Source: Candidatus Eisenbacteria bacterium (GTDB taxonomy: Bacteria > Eisenbacteria > RBG-16-71-46 > SZUA-252). From it: a stretch of DNA of 64,000 nucleotides. The translations under genes and the position numbers were made by a program. The notes under the pieces were generated by a model. That model searched no databases. It was given only the letters and a program-made list of their open reading frames with translations, and had not been told where the DNA came from. The stretch is taken from assembly GCA_005893305.1 (NCBI GenBank), contig VBOZ01000017.1, positions 139,635-203,634 on the forward strand, written 5' to 3'. Of the stretch, positions 42,039 through 52,700 are shown piece by piece. Position 1 is the stretch's first letter, and each line of letters starts with the position of its first letter.

Positions 42039-42914
42039 ATGAGGAACGACACGCGCCAGGAGGCGATCCTGCCGCTGGAAGAAATTGTCGCGAGGGATCC
42101 TGCCACGGCGCTCTACCTACAGCTTGCCGAGCGACTGATGGAGCGGGGACGCCTGGATGAGGCGATCCAGCTCTGCGAGGACCGGCGCACCCGCCCGGGG
42201 AACGGCGTCGGGGACCGCATCGTTCTCGGCCGCGCTTACCTCGCGGACGGCCGGTTGAACGAGGCCCGATCCGAGTTCGAGGCGGCGCTCAAGCTGGATC
42301 GCGAGAACGTGGTCGCGCTCAAGGCGCTCGCGGGGATCCTCTCCCACTCGGGCGACCACGATCAGGCCACGGGCTACTACCGCGCTGTCTGCCGCATCGA
42401 TCCCGGCGATCTCGAGTCCCAGACCGCGGTGCACCAGATCACCTCGGGCGAGTTTCCCGAGGCGCGGCCCGCCGACGTCATCGTCGGGCAGGGCGATCTC
42501 TCCTGGCAGCCGGTCCGGCTTCCCCGCGAGGAGGAGCACCTGCCCGAGCTGGCGCTCGGCCTTCGCACGATCGAGACGTTCGATCCGGGCCCGGCGCCGT
42601 CGCCGTATACGGCGGTGACTCAGGATTTCCAGGTTATTCCGATCGAGCGGCTGGGGCGGATGGAGCGGGAGGCCGCCGCGCCGCCCGCGCCACCGGAAGC
42701 GGCAGCGTCCGCCCCGCCCGCGGCCGACGCCCCGCCCGGCGATGCCGTCGCGGCCCCGGAAGCCGAGCCCGCGCAGGCCGGGCCTCCGAGCCAGGCCATG
42801 GAGCCTTCCGTGCCGTCTCCCAACCCGGCGCCGAAGCCGTCGGGCCCGATGATCGAAGGGAACAAATCGGCGTTCCAGGAGTGGCTCGACCGCCTGGGCG
42901 GCAAGAGAAGCTGA
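42039..42914 (+). CDS. TPR protein with Pro/Ala-rich tail
   Basis: 291 residues, no signal peptide. Three TPR pairs at about residues 24-130 ([57 protein letters not shown]) are followed by a linker rich in Ala and Pro and a short C-terminal helix ([13 protein letters not shown]). AGGAGGGTCCT precedes ATG 42039. It is placed between aroB and aroQ (stop overlaps as TGATG) without an evident role in that pathway. Probably cytoplasmic scaffold. Confidence 0.82.
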   Translation: MRNDTRQEAILPLEEIVARDPATALYLQLAERLMERGRLDEAIQLCEDRRTRPGNGVGDRIVLGRAYLADGRLNEARSEFEAALKLDRENVVALKALAGILSHSGDHDQATGYYRAVCRIDPGDLESQTAVHQITSGEFPEARPADVIVGQGDLSWQPVRLPREEEHLPELALGLRTIETFDPGPAPSPYTAVTQDFQVIPIERLGRMEREAAAPPAPPEAAASAPPAADAPPGDAVAAPEAEPAQAGPPSQAMEPSVPSPNPAPKPSGPMIEGNKSAFQEWLDRLGGKRS

Positions 42915-43374
42915 TGGCCCGCGACGTCTGGGTGCTTCACGGACCGAACCTGGGTCTCCTCGGCCGCCGGGAGCCCCGTCTCTACGGCAAGGAGACGCTC
43001 GAATCGATCGACAGGCGTCTCGTGAAGCTGGGCGAGGCCCTCGGCCTCCGGGTCGCATCGTTCCAGACGAATCACGAGGGCGCGCTCATCGATCGGCTCA
43101 CGATGGCCATGGACGAAGTCGACGGCTGCCTTCTCAATCCCGCCGCCTTCAGCCATACGAGCCTCGCGCTGGCGGATACGCTGCGATCGATGACGATCCC
43201 GGTCGTGGAAGTCCACATGACCAACCTCTACGCGCGCGAGCGGGAACGCCAGGAGAGCGTGACGGGGAGCGCCGCGACGGGCGTGATCATGGGATTCGGC
43301 CCCGCGAGCTACGAGCTCGGTCTCCACGCGCTCGCCGCGATGGTCGGGGGCGCGCGCGGCCAGGGCAAGCGTCG

Positions 43375-43378
<4 letters not shown>
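42914..43378 (+). CDS. aroQ: 3-dehydroquinate dehydratase, type II
   Basis: 154 residues. [19 protein letters not shown] carries the catalytic Tyr and Arg, [22 protein letters not shown] and [11 protein letters not shown] supply the remaining active-site Asn, His, Glu and Arg. It dehydrates 3-dehydroquinate. Start ATG 42914 overlaps the TPR stop; its own stop overlaps accB. Confidence 0.95.
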
Positions 43379-43821
<443 letters not shown>

Positions 43822-43842
43822 CCAGCGTCGCGGGGGAATCGA

Positions 43843-44964
43843 ATGAACGTAAAACGCGTCCTGCAGAAAATGGTGGAGCTTAAAGCCTCGGACCTGCACC
43901 TGAAGGTCGGCACCAAGCCGACCGCCCGCGTGAACGGGGAGCTCGTCGCGATCGAGGAGCCGGCGCCCACGCAGCAGGACCTCGAGGCGATCGTGGACCA
44001 GATCCTGACGCCGAAGCAGAAGAAGGTGTTCGAGGATACGAAGGAGGTCGATTTCGCGTTCGGCGTGACCGGGCTGGCCCGGTTCCGTACGAACTTCTTC
44101 CAGCAGCGCGGCACCTTCGCGATGGTCTTCCGCCAGGTTCCGGCCACGATCCCTGCGTTCGAGGAGCTGAACCTTCCTCCGGTGATCGAGGAGCTGGCCA
44201 GCCGCCAGCGCGGGCTCATCCTCGTCTGCGGCACCGTCGGGAGCGGGAAGTCGACCACCCTCGCCGCCATGATCGACTCGCTGAACCGGCGCGAAGCGAA
44301 GAACGTCATCACGATCGAGGATCCGGTCGAGTTCCTCTTCCGCGACAAGAAGAGCACGATCTCGCAGCGGGAGGTCGGCCTCGACACCGCCAGCTTCTCC
44401 GAAGGGCTGAAGCACGTCCTCCGCCAGGACCCCGACGTGATCCTGATCGGGGAAATCCGCGATCCCGACACGATGCGCACCGCGCTCATGGCGGCCGATA
44501 CGGGGCATCTCGTCCTCTCCACGCTCCACACCGTGGACGCGCCCCAGACCATCAACCGGATCATCTCCTTCTTCCCGCCGCACGAGCATGACGAGATCCG
44601 GTTCATGCTCGCCGCGACGCTCCAGGCGGTCGTGGCCCTGCGGCTGATTCCGCGCTCGGATCAGCCGGGGCGGGTTCCGGCGGTGGAGGTGATGATGGTC
44701 ACCGCCACGATCCGGGAGTACCTCCAGGACCGCGACAAGATCTCCCTCATCCAGGGCGTGATCTCCGAGGGCGTTTCCCAGTACGGGATGCAGACCTTCG
44801 ACCAGTCGATCATGAAGGCCTACACGGATGAGAAGATCAGTCTCGAGAACGCTCTCCGCTTCTGCTCCAACCCGACCGAGTTCGAGCTTCGGGTGAAGGG
44901 AATTCACTCCACGTCCGACGAGTCCTGGAAGAGCTTCGAGCGGCAGAAACAGGAAACGACGTAG
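43843..44964 (+). CDS. pilT: PilT-type twitching motility ATPase
   Basis: 373 residues. PAS-like N-domain (residues 1-100), Walker [11 protein letters not shown], Asp box ITIEDPVEF, Walker [10 protein letters not shown] and His box STLHTVDA, the set of the secretion/retraction ATPases. It depolymerises type IV pili; length and motifs fit PilT/PilU. No other pil gene is in the window. It sits between accB and accC on the same strand, 21 bases after accB and 5 before accC. Confidence 0.94.
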   Translation: MNVKRVLQKMVELKASDLHLKVGTKPTARVNGELVAIEEPAPTQQDLEAIVDQILTPKQKKVFEDTKEVDFAFGVTGLARFRTNFFQQRGTFAMVFRQVPATIPAFEELNLPPVIEELASRQRGLILVCGTVGSGKSTTLAAMIDSLNRREAKNVITIEDPVEFLFRDKKSTISQREVGLDTASFSEGLKHVLRQDPDVILIGEIRDPDTMRTALMAADTGHLVLSTLHTVDAPQTINRIISFFPPHEHDEIRFMLAATLQAVVALRLIPRSDQPGRVPAVEVMMVTATIREYLQDRDKISLIQGVISEGVSQYGMQTFDQSIMKAYTDEKISLENALRFCSNPTEFELRVKGIHSTSDESWKSFERQKQETT

Positions 44965-44969
44965 CGGGC

Positions 44970-46328
44970 ATGTTCCGGAAGATTCTGGTCGCGAATCGCG
45001 GCGAGATCGCGCTCCGGATCATCCGGGCCGCCCGCGAGCTCGGGATCGAGACGGTCGCCGTGTTCTCGGAGGCCGATCGCGACTCCCTCCACGTGCGCCT
45101 CGCCGACGAGGCGGTCTGCATCGGGCCGCCCCCGTCGTCGGCGAGCTACCTCCACATCCCGCGGATCATCAGCGCGGCCGAGGTGACGGCCGCCGAGGCG
45201 ATCCACCCAGGCTACGGGTTCCTCTCCGAGAACGCCCACTTCGCCGAGGTGTGCGAGTCGTGCCACATCCGATTCATCGGTCCCACCTCCGAGATGATCC
45301 GCGCGATGGGGGACAAAGCGGTCGCCAGGAAAACCGTGGCCTTAGCCGGCGTCCCCGTCACCCCCGGGAGCGAAGGGATCCTCTCCTCGGCGGATGACGC
45401 CGTCGCCGTCGCCCAGAAGCTCGGCTTCCCCGTGATCATCAAGGCCTCCGCGGGCGGCGGCGGGAAGGGGATGCGCATCGCCACCGATGAGGCATCGCTC
45501 CGAAACGGGGTTCTCACCGCGCAGGCCGAAGCGGAGGCGAATTTCGGCTCGGGCGAGGTCTACCTCGAGCGGTACATCGAGCGCCCTCGCCACATCGAGT
45601 TCCAGATCTTCGGCGACCGGCAGGGGAACGTGGTTCACCTGGGCGAGCGCGAGTGCTCGATCCAGCGGCGCCACCAGAAGCTGATCGAGGAGTCGCCGAG
45701 CGTGGCGCTCACCCCGGAGCTCCGGAAGCGGATGGGGGCCGCCGCGATCAAAGGGGCGCGCGCGATCCGGTACGAAGGCGCCGGCACGATCGAGTTCCTC
45801 CTGGGACCGACGGGCGAGTTCTATTTCATGGAGATGAACACGCGGATCCAGGTGGAGCATCCGGTCACCGAGGAAGTGACGCGCCTGGATCTGATCAAAG
45901 CCCAGATCGCCGTTGCCGCCGGAGAGCCGCTCCCCTGGAAGCAGGAGGAGATAAAGATCGACGGCCACGCGATCGAGTGCCGCATCAACGCGGAGCGCCC
46001 CGAGCAGAACTTCCAGCCGTCGCCGGGCACCGTCCGATATTTCCACGGCCCCGGCGGACCCGGCGTTCGGGTCGACAGCCACCTCTACTCGGGGTACGTC
46101 GTTCCCTCGTACTACGACTCGATGGTCGCGAAGATCATCTGTTGGGGTCGCGATCGCGACGAGGCGCTCGCCCGGATGCGCCGCGCGCTCCAGGAGACGG
46201 TCGTCGAAGGGATCGACACGACCCTCTCGTTCCACCTCCAGATCCTGGCCGACGAGAAGTTCCGCCGGGGCGAAATCCACACAGGCTACCTGGACGAGTT
46301 CTTCGCGGCCCGGAAGCAGGCCGCGTGA
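44970..46328 (+). CDS. accC: Biotin carboxylase subunit of acetyl-CoA carboxylase
   Basis: 452 residues. ATP-grasp fold with [23 protein letters not shown] and [14 protein letters not shown], all typical. It carboxylates biotin on AccB. It begins five bases after pilT, showing one transcription unit. The carboxyltransferase (accA/accD) is not in the window. Confidence 0.96.
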   Translation: MFRKILVANRGEIALRIIRAARELGIETVAVFSEADRDSLHVRLADEAVCIGPPPSSASYLHIPRIISAAEVTAAEAIHPGYGFLSENAHFAEVCESCHIRFIGPTSEMIRAMGDKAVARKTVALAGVPVTPGSEGILSSADDAVAVAQKLGFPVIIKASAGGGGKGMRIATDEASLRNGVLTAQAEAEANFGSGEVYLERYIERPRHIEFQIFGDRQGNVVHLGERECSIQRRHQKLIEESPSVALTPELRKRMGAAAIKGARAIRYEGAGTIEFLLGPTGEFYFMEMNTRIQVEHPVTEEVTRLDLIKAQIAVAAGEPLPWKQEEIKIDGHAIECRINAERPEQNFQPSPGTVRYFHGPGGPGVRVDSHLYSGYVVPSYYDSMVAKIICWGRDRDEALARMRRALQETVVEGIDTTLSFHLQILADEKFRRGEIHTGYLDEFFAARKQAA

Positions 46329-46347
46329 GGCGCGGCGCCGCGACGCC

Positions 46348-47094
46348 TTGAACCGGATCGATCTCTACTTCACCCCGCCGGAAGCCGAGCGCGCGTCGAT
46401 CGACGGGCGTCAGATCGTCATCATCGATGTACTCCGGAGCTGCACGTCGATCGCGGTCGCCCTCTCGAACGGCGCTTCCAGGGTCATTCCGGTGGAGTCG
46501 GTGGAGGAGGCGGCCCGGCTCGCCTCGTCCCTGGGCGCCACGTCCCCCCTCCTCTGCGGCGAGCGGGACGGGCGAAAGGTGAGCGGCTTCGATCTCGGGA
46601 ACTCGCCCCGCGAGTACGCGCGGGAGCGCGTCGAGGGAGCCACGTTGATCTTCGCGTCGACCAACGCGAGCTCGCTGATGGCCGGCCTCCTGGAAGGGCG
46701 GGAGCAGTTGCTCCTCGCCTACGTCAACGTCGGCGCCGTGGCGGACGCGGTGCGCCGTCGCGGCGAGGACCTGGTCGTCGTCTGCGCAGGGAAGACCAAC
46801 CGCTTCGCGCTGGAGGATGCAGCCTGCGCCGGCGCGCTGATCCGACGGTTGGAGGCCGCGGGAGAGGCCGTCGCCTTGAACGACGCCGCCGAGACGGCGC
46901 GGGAGTACGACCGCGCGCACGGCCACGACCCGGAGGGGATTCTGAGCCGCAGCGAGCACGGGCGAGATCTGATCGAGATGGGGTTCGGGGACGATCTACC
47001 CGTCTGCGCCAGGATCGACAGCGTGCCGGTCGTTCCCCACCTTCGCGAGGGGCGGATCACCGCCCTGTCATCCGCCCCGTCTCGCCCTTCGTAA
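46348..47094 (+). CDS. comB: ComB family 2-phosphosulfolactate phosphatase
   Basis: 248 residues from TTG 46348. The family marks are IVIIDVLRSCTSIAVAL, the CGERDGRKVSGFDLGNSP segment and FASTNASSL. ComB removes phosphate from 2-phosphosulfolactate in coenzyme M synthesis in methanogens and in some bacterial sulfolactate pathways; in other bacteria the substrate is not established. A GC-rich 19-base gap follows accC. The stop overlaps the convergent lptG by 27 bases. Confidence 0.85.
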   Translation: MNRIDLYFTPPEAERASIDGRQIVIIDVLRSCTSIAVALSNGASRVIPVESVEEAARLASSLGATSPLLCGERDGRKVSGFDLGNSPREYARERVEGATLIFASTNASSLMAGLLEGREQLLLAYVNVGAVADAVRRRGEDLVVVCAGKTNRFALEDAACAGALIRRLEAAGEAVALNDAAETAREYDRAHGHDPEGILSRSEHGRDLIEMGFGDDLPVCARIDSVPVVPHLREGRITALSSAPSRPS

Positions 47095-48150
47095 AAGCTC
47101 CACCGCCAGCGCGCCGAAGAAGAAGTTGCCGATCCATGCCGCAACGACCGGCGGGAGCTGCCCGTTGTGGCCCAGCGCCTGCCCCAATCGGATGAAGGCG
47201 TAGTAGACGAAGCTGATGAAGACCGAGAGCCCGAAGCTCACGGCCAGCCCGCCGCGGCGCACGCGGAGCGCCAGCGCGGTTCCGATCACGACCACGATCA
47301 GGTTCGTCAGCGGGAACGCCACCTTGAGGTAGAGCTCGACCAGGTACTTCTGCACCCGGCTCCCGCTCTGCTTCAACCTCGCGATGTAATCGCGCAGCTC
47401 CCAGTACGAGAGGGCCCGCGGATCCTCCTCGGCCTTCGCGAAATCGTCCGGGGTCTCGAGGAGGCCGGGGATCACGAGCTCGTTGAATTGGGCCGCGTGC
47501 TCTCCCTCACGGTCGAAGCGGCGCACGAAGCCGCGCCGGAAGACCCATCGCCCGTTCTCCCATCGCGCCGTCTCGGCGTCGATCCGCCCCGTCAACGTGT
47601 GCTGGCTGATCTCCTGGATGACGACCTCGCGCATCTCCATCGTGGGGATGGCGTACGTCTTGATGAGGAACGTGCGCCCCTCCCGCCCCAGGTAGGCCAG
47701 ATTGGTGCGGACCGTGGCCCCTTCGGGGCTCTGCTTCTTGATATTCACGCGGTAGATCTGGAGCTTGCGCGCGTTCAGGTGCGGGAGGGCGACCTCGTTC
47801 GTGAGGAAGACGAGCGTGCTCACGGCCAGGGCGAGCGCCCAGAGGGGGAGCGCGATCCTTCCGATGCCGATCCCCGCGGCCTGCATCGCGGTCAGCTCGT
47901 TGTGGCGGCCGATCTGTCCCAGCGCCACGAGGCAGGAGAGGAGCATCGCCATCGGAAGGACCTGGATGATGATGCCGGGAACGGAGACGGCGTAGTACGT
48001 CGCCACGAGATGCACCGGCACCCGGTTGTCGAGGTAGGTGTCGAGCTTCTCGAACACGTCGATGATGATGAAGACCGAGACGAAGAAGACGAGCGCGGCG
48101 AGGAGGGAGATGAGCTGCTCGCGAAGGAGGTAGCGGTCCAGAATCCTCAC
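47068..48150 (-). CDS. lptG: LPS export ABC transporter permease LptG
   Basis: 360 residues, six membrane helices as in YjgQ/YjgP family permeases, with a large periplasmic beta-jellyroll between helices 3 and 4 (around RTNLAYLGREGRTFLIKTY). The N-terminus RILDRYLLREQLISLLAALVF is typical. With LptF and the ATPase LptB it extracts LPS from the inner membrane. GTG 48150 overlaps lptF's stop as GTGA; the longer frame upstream re-reads lptF. Confidence 0.92.
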   Translation of the reverse strand: MRILDRYLLREQLISLLAALVFFVSVFIIIDVFEKLDTYLDNRVPVHLVATYYAVSVPGIIIQVLPMAMLLSCLVALGQIGRHNELTAMQAAGIGIGRIALPLWALALAVSTLVFLTNEVALPHLNARKLQIYRVNIKKQSPEGATVRTNLAYLGREGRTFLIKTYAIPTMEMREVVIQEISQHTLTGRIDAETARWENGRWVFRRGFVRRFDREGEHAAQFNELVIPGLLETPDDFAKAEEDPRALSYWELRDYIARLKQSGSRVQKYLVELYLKVAFPLTNLIVVVIGTALALRVRRGGLAVSFGLSVFISFVYYAFIRLGQALGHNGQLPPVVAAWIGNFFFGALAVELLRRARRGG

Positions 48151-49553
48151 GAAGGGACGGCCCGCCGCGGGCGCGGCTTTCGCCGCGGCCGGCGGATGAT
48201 CTCCGCCGCCTGGAGCGTGAGCAGGATGCCGATGGCCCCGATCACGAGATTCGGCGTCCACATGGCGACCCACGGCGCGAGGAGGCGCCGATCGGCCAGC
48301 TCCTCGCCTCCCGCGAGGCAGAGGTAGTAGAAGATGAAGAAGAGGATCGAGAGAAACGCCACGGAGATTCCGCTTTTTCGCGCGCGGATTCCGAGCGGGG
48401 CGCCGACGAGCACGAAGACCACGCAGGCGGCCGGAATCGAGAACTTCTTCTGAACCTCGACCTCGAGGCTCTGGGCGCGGCGCTCCAGCGCGTCCACCTC
48501 CAGCTGGCGCATCTGGATGATGTCCGCCGTGACCGGAGAGACGAACCGCGATGGGCTCAGCGGTCCGGGCGCGCTCTCGCGGACGTCCACGGAGGAGAAC
48601 GCCCGGAGCGCGTTCCGGAGCCACGCCCGGATGCCGCTGGGGGCGCGGTGGGGGACGACCGCATTCACGAACGAGTCGTAATCCTTGAATCCGGCCGCGT
48701 GCAGGACCTCGTCGCGGCGCCTCGCCGCGTCGCCCAAGTCCTGCCGGAGCTTGTGGATATGGTCCTCCATCATCCCCAGGCTCATCTCCCGGTCGCCCCG
48801 GGTCTCCCGGTCCCGCCGCTCCAGATCCCCCCCATCTGTCCGAATATTAATGACATGCGTCTTGAACATGAGGCGGCGGTAGGTCCGCTCCGCGTCGTTC
48901 GGGGGGACTTCGTGGATCTCGCCGTCGTGGAGCTCCAGCGACATCACCCGGCCGTCGGGCGAGTTGTGGATGACGCCCCAGTCGGCGAGAATTGTGGTCG
49001 GCCGGGCGCCCGAATTGAGCTGGTAGATCTTGACGCCGCGGATCTCGTTGGTCCGGTCGTTCACCTTCTCGACGAAGATGCTGTAGCCGACGAATCCGTC
49101 GATGAAAACGCCCTCCGTGATCTGCGCCGTGGGGCGCTTTCGTCCGACGTCGGCCATCAGGTTCGCGAGCGCGTGGTTCGACTCGGGGAGGACGTGGTTG
49201 TTGAAGAGGACGAGGAGACCGGCCAGGACGCTGGCCGCCAGGAGCGGGGCCCCGACGATGCGGAGCAGGTTGACCCCGTTTGCCCGCATGGCCGCGATCT
49301 CATTATCTTGGGAGAGCCTGCCGAACGTGGCCAGGCTGGCGATCAGGACCGAGCAGGGAAACGCCAGAGCGACCATGTAGCCGAGCGAGAGGACGAACAT
49401 CTCCAGGACGATGCCCGCGCTCACCCCTTTTCCGATCGCCAGGTCGACCAGATCGAACAGGAAGTCCAGGCTGAGCAGGAAAATAACGATGCTGAACCCG
49501 ATGAGGAACGGGAAGACGTGTTCTCGGAGAACGTAGCGTTCGAGTATTCTCAT
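48147..49553 (-). CDS. lptF: LPS export ABC transporter permease LptF
   Basis: 468 residues, YjgP/YjgQ family. N-terminus MRILERYVLREHVFPFLIGF, first helices, and the SLATFGRLSQDNEIAAMRANG segment agree with LptF/G. The periplasmic domain is longer than usual, with a helical insertion at about residues 255-380 rich in charged residues (DREMSLGMMEDHIHKLRQDL). ATG 49553 chosen over an upstream open frame. First gene of the lptF-lptG pair; divergent from sprA. Confidence 0.92.
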   Translation of the reverse strand: MRILERYVLREHVFPFLIGFSIVIFLLSLDFLFDLVDLAIGKGVSAGIVLEMFVLSLGYMVALAFPCSVLIASLATFGRLSQDNEIAAMRANGVNLLRIVGAPLLAASVLAGLLVLFNNHVLPESNHALANLMADVGRKRPTAQITEGVFIDGFVGYSIFVEKVNDRTNEIRGVKIYQLNSGARPTTILADWGVIHNSPDGRVMSLELHDGEIHEVPPNDAERTYRRLMFKTHVINIRTDGGDLERRDRETRGDREMSLGMMEDHIHKLRQDLGDAARRRDEVLHAAGFKDYDSFVNAVVPHRAPSGIRAWLRNALRAFSSVDVRESAPGPLSPSRFVSPVTADIIQMRQLEVDALERRAQSLEVEVQKKFSIPAACVVFVLVGAPLGIRARKSGISVAFLSILFFIFYYLCLAGGEELADRRLLAPWVAMWTPNLVIGAIGILLTLQAAEIIRRPRRKPRPRRAVPS

Positions 49554-49596
49554 GCGCTCTGAGCGGCGGGCCCGCCCAAAGGGCACGCGCGCCGCC

Positions 49597-49626
49597 AGTA
49601 TAGGGAGCGGAACGGCCCTGGAGCAA
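49597..49626 (-). promoter_or_regulatory. sigma70-type promoter of lptF
   Basis: On the minus strand TTGCTC (49626-49621), 18-base spacer, TATACT (49602-49597). Predicted start near 49590, 37 bases before the lptF ATG. I found no equally good promoter for sprA in the same 210-base gap. Confidence 0.55.
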
Positions 49627-49763
49627 ACTTTCCCGGGGGTCCCCAACCCGAGGTCTGAAAACCGGTTGGCCGTCGAACCACAACGCGTCCACGGGGTTCA
49701 AGTAGAGGCGGCCCCTTTCCCAGATCGGGCCTCCCCGGGGACTCAGCCACCAGCCATGGGATC

Positions 49764-52700
49764 ATGCGCCAACGCCTGAGGCTTTGCCTCCTCATCCTGC
49801 TTTGCCTCGGCTCCCAAATCTGGGGCGCCGCGGAGGCCGCGCCAATGCGCTTCCGCGCCATGCCGGATCCCACCGCACAGCTGACCTCCATTCCGTCGGA
49901 TGACGCGTCAAGCAGCCTGCCTCCGGGCTGGGGGTTCCACCCCATCAGTCCCACCGGTATGTACCCCACCGGGCAGGGCGACATCGACGTTTCGATCAAC
50001 CCGGTAACCGGGAAGATTCTCGAGAGCTACCGCGAGGGCGACGTCGAGGTTCGCGAGCCGCTCGTCATCACTTCCGAGGAGTACAACCAGATCCTCTCCG
50101 GGCGGACCGTGCGCCGGCTCTGGAACGACAAGACCCGCCAGACCCGCTCCGTGGCGCGCGGGCAAGGGCGCGGCGGCAGCCTCTTCCGGGTCGAGCTCCC
50201 GGTCCAATTCCCCAAGCTGATCCGCTCGATTGTCGGCGACGGGGCCCCCAACATCGAAGTGTCGGGCAGCGAGTCGATCACCTTGAGCGGGACGAGCGAC
50301 TGGGTCCCGGGCCACGCCGTCCAGACCGAGCGCAAGAAGCAGAGCGGGTTTCCGAGCCTCGAGATGAAGCAGGAGCTGAACGTGAACCTGACCGGCTCCA
50401 TCGGGGACAAGATCAAGGTCGACGGCGACCAATCGAGCAACGTCCAGACCTCGGTCGACAACAAGGTGAAGCTCCGCTACGAGGGCGACGAGAACGACAT
50501 GGTCCGGTCGGTCGAGCTGGGCAACACGAACCTCTCGGTCGAGGGGGCGTCGTTTCGCCAGGAGGGTCTGTTCGGCGTCAAGACGGTGATGAAGATGGGC
50601 AACGTGGACCTGACGACGATCGCGAGCAAGCAGCAAGGGAAAACCGAGACGGCGCGATTCACGCCGTCCGGTGACAGCAAGAAAGTGCAGATCCGGGACC
50701 TCGATTATATCCACCGGACCTACTTCCTGATCGCCGACAAGCCGGTCAAGATCGCCCCCGGGAGCATCAGGCTCTACAAGGACGATTACGTCAACACGCC
50801 GGGCGAGCCCGAGGGGCTCGCGCGCCTGGACCCCACGGCGACCCCCGACAGCGCCTCGAATCCCGAGATCCCCGGACACTTCACGCTGCTCTCGCCGGAT
50901 GACGCTTATACCGTCGAGTACCCATGGGTCCTCCCAAGCGGCGCGCGGGTTGGGTTCGCGATTCCGGTGATTCATCTGAAATTCCAGCTCGGCTTGACCG
51001 AGGTGCTCGCGGTGGCGTACTCGGACGAGTCGAGCGGGACACCGGTCTCGGTCGGCACGACCACCACGGCGGAGTACAGCTCCGAGGACCTGGCGCACAG
51101 AAAAGGCCCCAACCAGCTCCTGCTCAAGATGCTGAAGCCGCGATTCGACGATCTCCAGGACGACTCCACCGGTTACGTCGCCAAGACCCCGTGGTATCCC
51201 GCGCTCCGCTACGAGCTACGGAACTATTACGACCTGGGCGGACGGGACATCTCGCTCTCGACCATGAACCTGACGATCCGCCGGCTCCAGTCGGGCCTGG
51301 CGACCGATCCCGAAACGGCGACCGACCCGCGTACCCAAGCGGATGTGAAGCTGATCGAGGTCCTCGGGCTCGACCAGCGGGGCAAGGCCGGATCCTCGAA
51401 TCCGGACCTGCCGGACGGCCGGGTCGACGACCAGTTCATCGACCCTGCCAACGGGATCATCTTCTTCCCCGACCTTCACCCGTTCGCGCCGGATTCGTCC
51501 CCTCCGGATTCGACGGTCCCGTGCGGGTCCGGCTATGGGGGATTCAACTGCCTCGACAACTTCAACCGGAACTTCCTCGCCGGGGCAACGGCGAATCGGA
51601 AGGTCTACTACACGAAGAATCCCGATGCGTTCCAGGACACGCGCTACTACATCGAGGCCGAATACAAGAGCAGCCAGCAGGGCTTCTTCCTGGGGCGCTT
51701 CGACATTCTCGAGAACTCCGAGCAGGTGAAGGTCGACGGAATCCCCAAGGTCCGGGGCACGGACTACAGCATCGATTACCAGACCGGGCAGCTCACTTTC
51801 ATCTCTCCTCCCAAGCCCGACCAGACGATTACCGTCGACTTCTCCTTCTCCCCGGGGTTCGGCACGACGCAGCTCACGCTTCTCGGCGCTTCGGCCTCGT
51901 ACGTCCCGGGGCCGAACCTTAGCGTCACCTCGAGCGTCCTCTTCGACAGCCGCGGCGCTCAGGAGAAGAATCCCAAGCTGGGGGAAGAGCCGGCGAAGTC
52001 GATCATCGGTGACCTCTCCTCGGTCGTCACCTTCAAGCCCGTCTGGATGACCGCGCTGGCCAACGCCATCCCGGGCGTCCGGACCACGACCCCATCGACG
52101 CTCAACATCCAGGGACACGCGGCCATGAGCGTTCCCAACCCGAACACGGCGGGCGAGGCCTACGTCGACGACATGGAGGGGAACCGCGAGTCGAACACGG
52201 CCTCCATCTCCCGCACGCAGTGGTTCTGGTCGAGCACGCCGCTCGACGCGACCGGGCAGCCCCTGTTCGCGAACGACGTCTCCCAGCACGCGCGGATCGC
52301 CTGGTATAACCCCCCGAGCACGCTCACGGACAACAATCCGAGCAAGATCAAGGAGCGCGACTTGAAGCCGGTCCTCAAGAACGAGGAAGGGGGAGACGCC
52401 ATCCACCACGTGCTCGAGATGACGGTCACGCCGCCCACGAATCAGACCGGCGTCACCTCCACGAACTGGACCGGCATCACCCAGTCGCTGGGCGCCGTGG
52501 GGCAGGACTTCTCGAAGCTCCGATACGTCGAGATCTGGATCAACGATTTCACGCCCGTCCACGACACGACCCAGGCCAAGCTCCACATCGACTTCGGCCG
52601 GGTGAGCGAGGACGCTTTCTGGGAGCCCAACAAGGGGCCGGACGGGGTGATCGAGACGGAGGACAAGAACGGGGATGGAAAGCTCGACCGATCCCCGACG

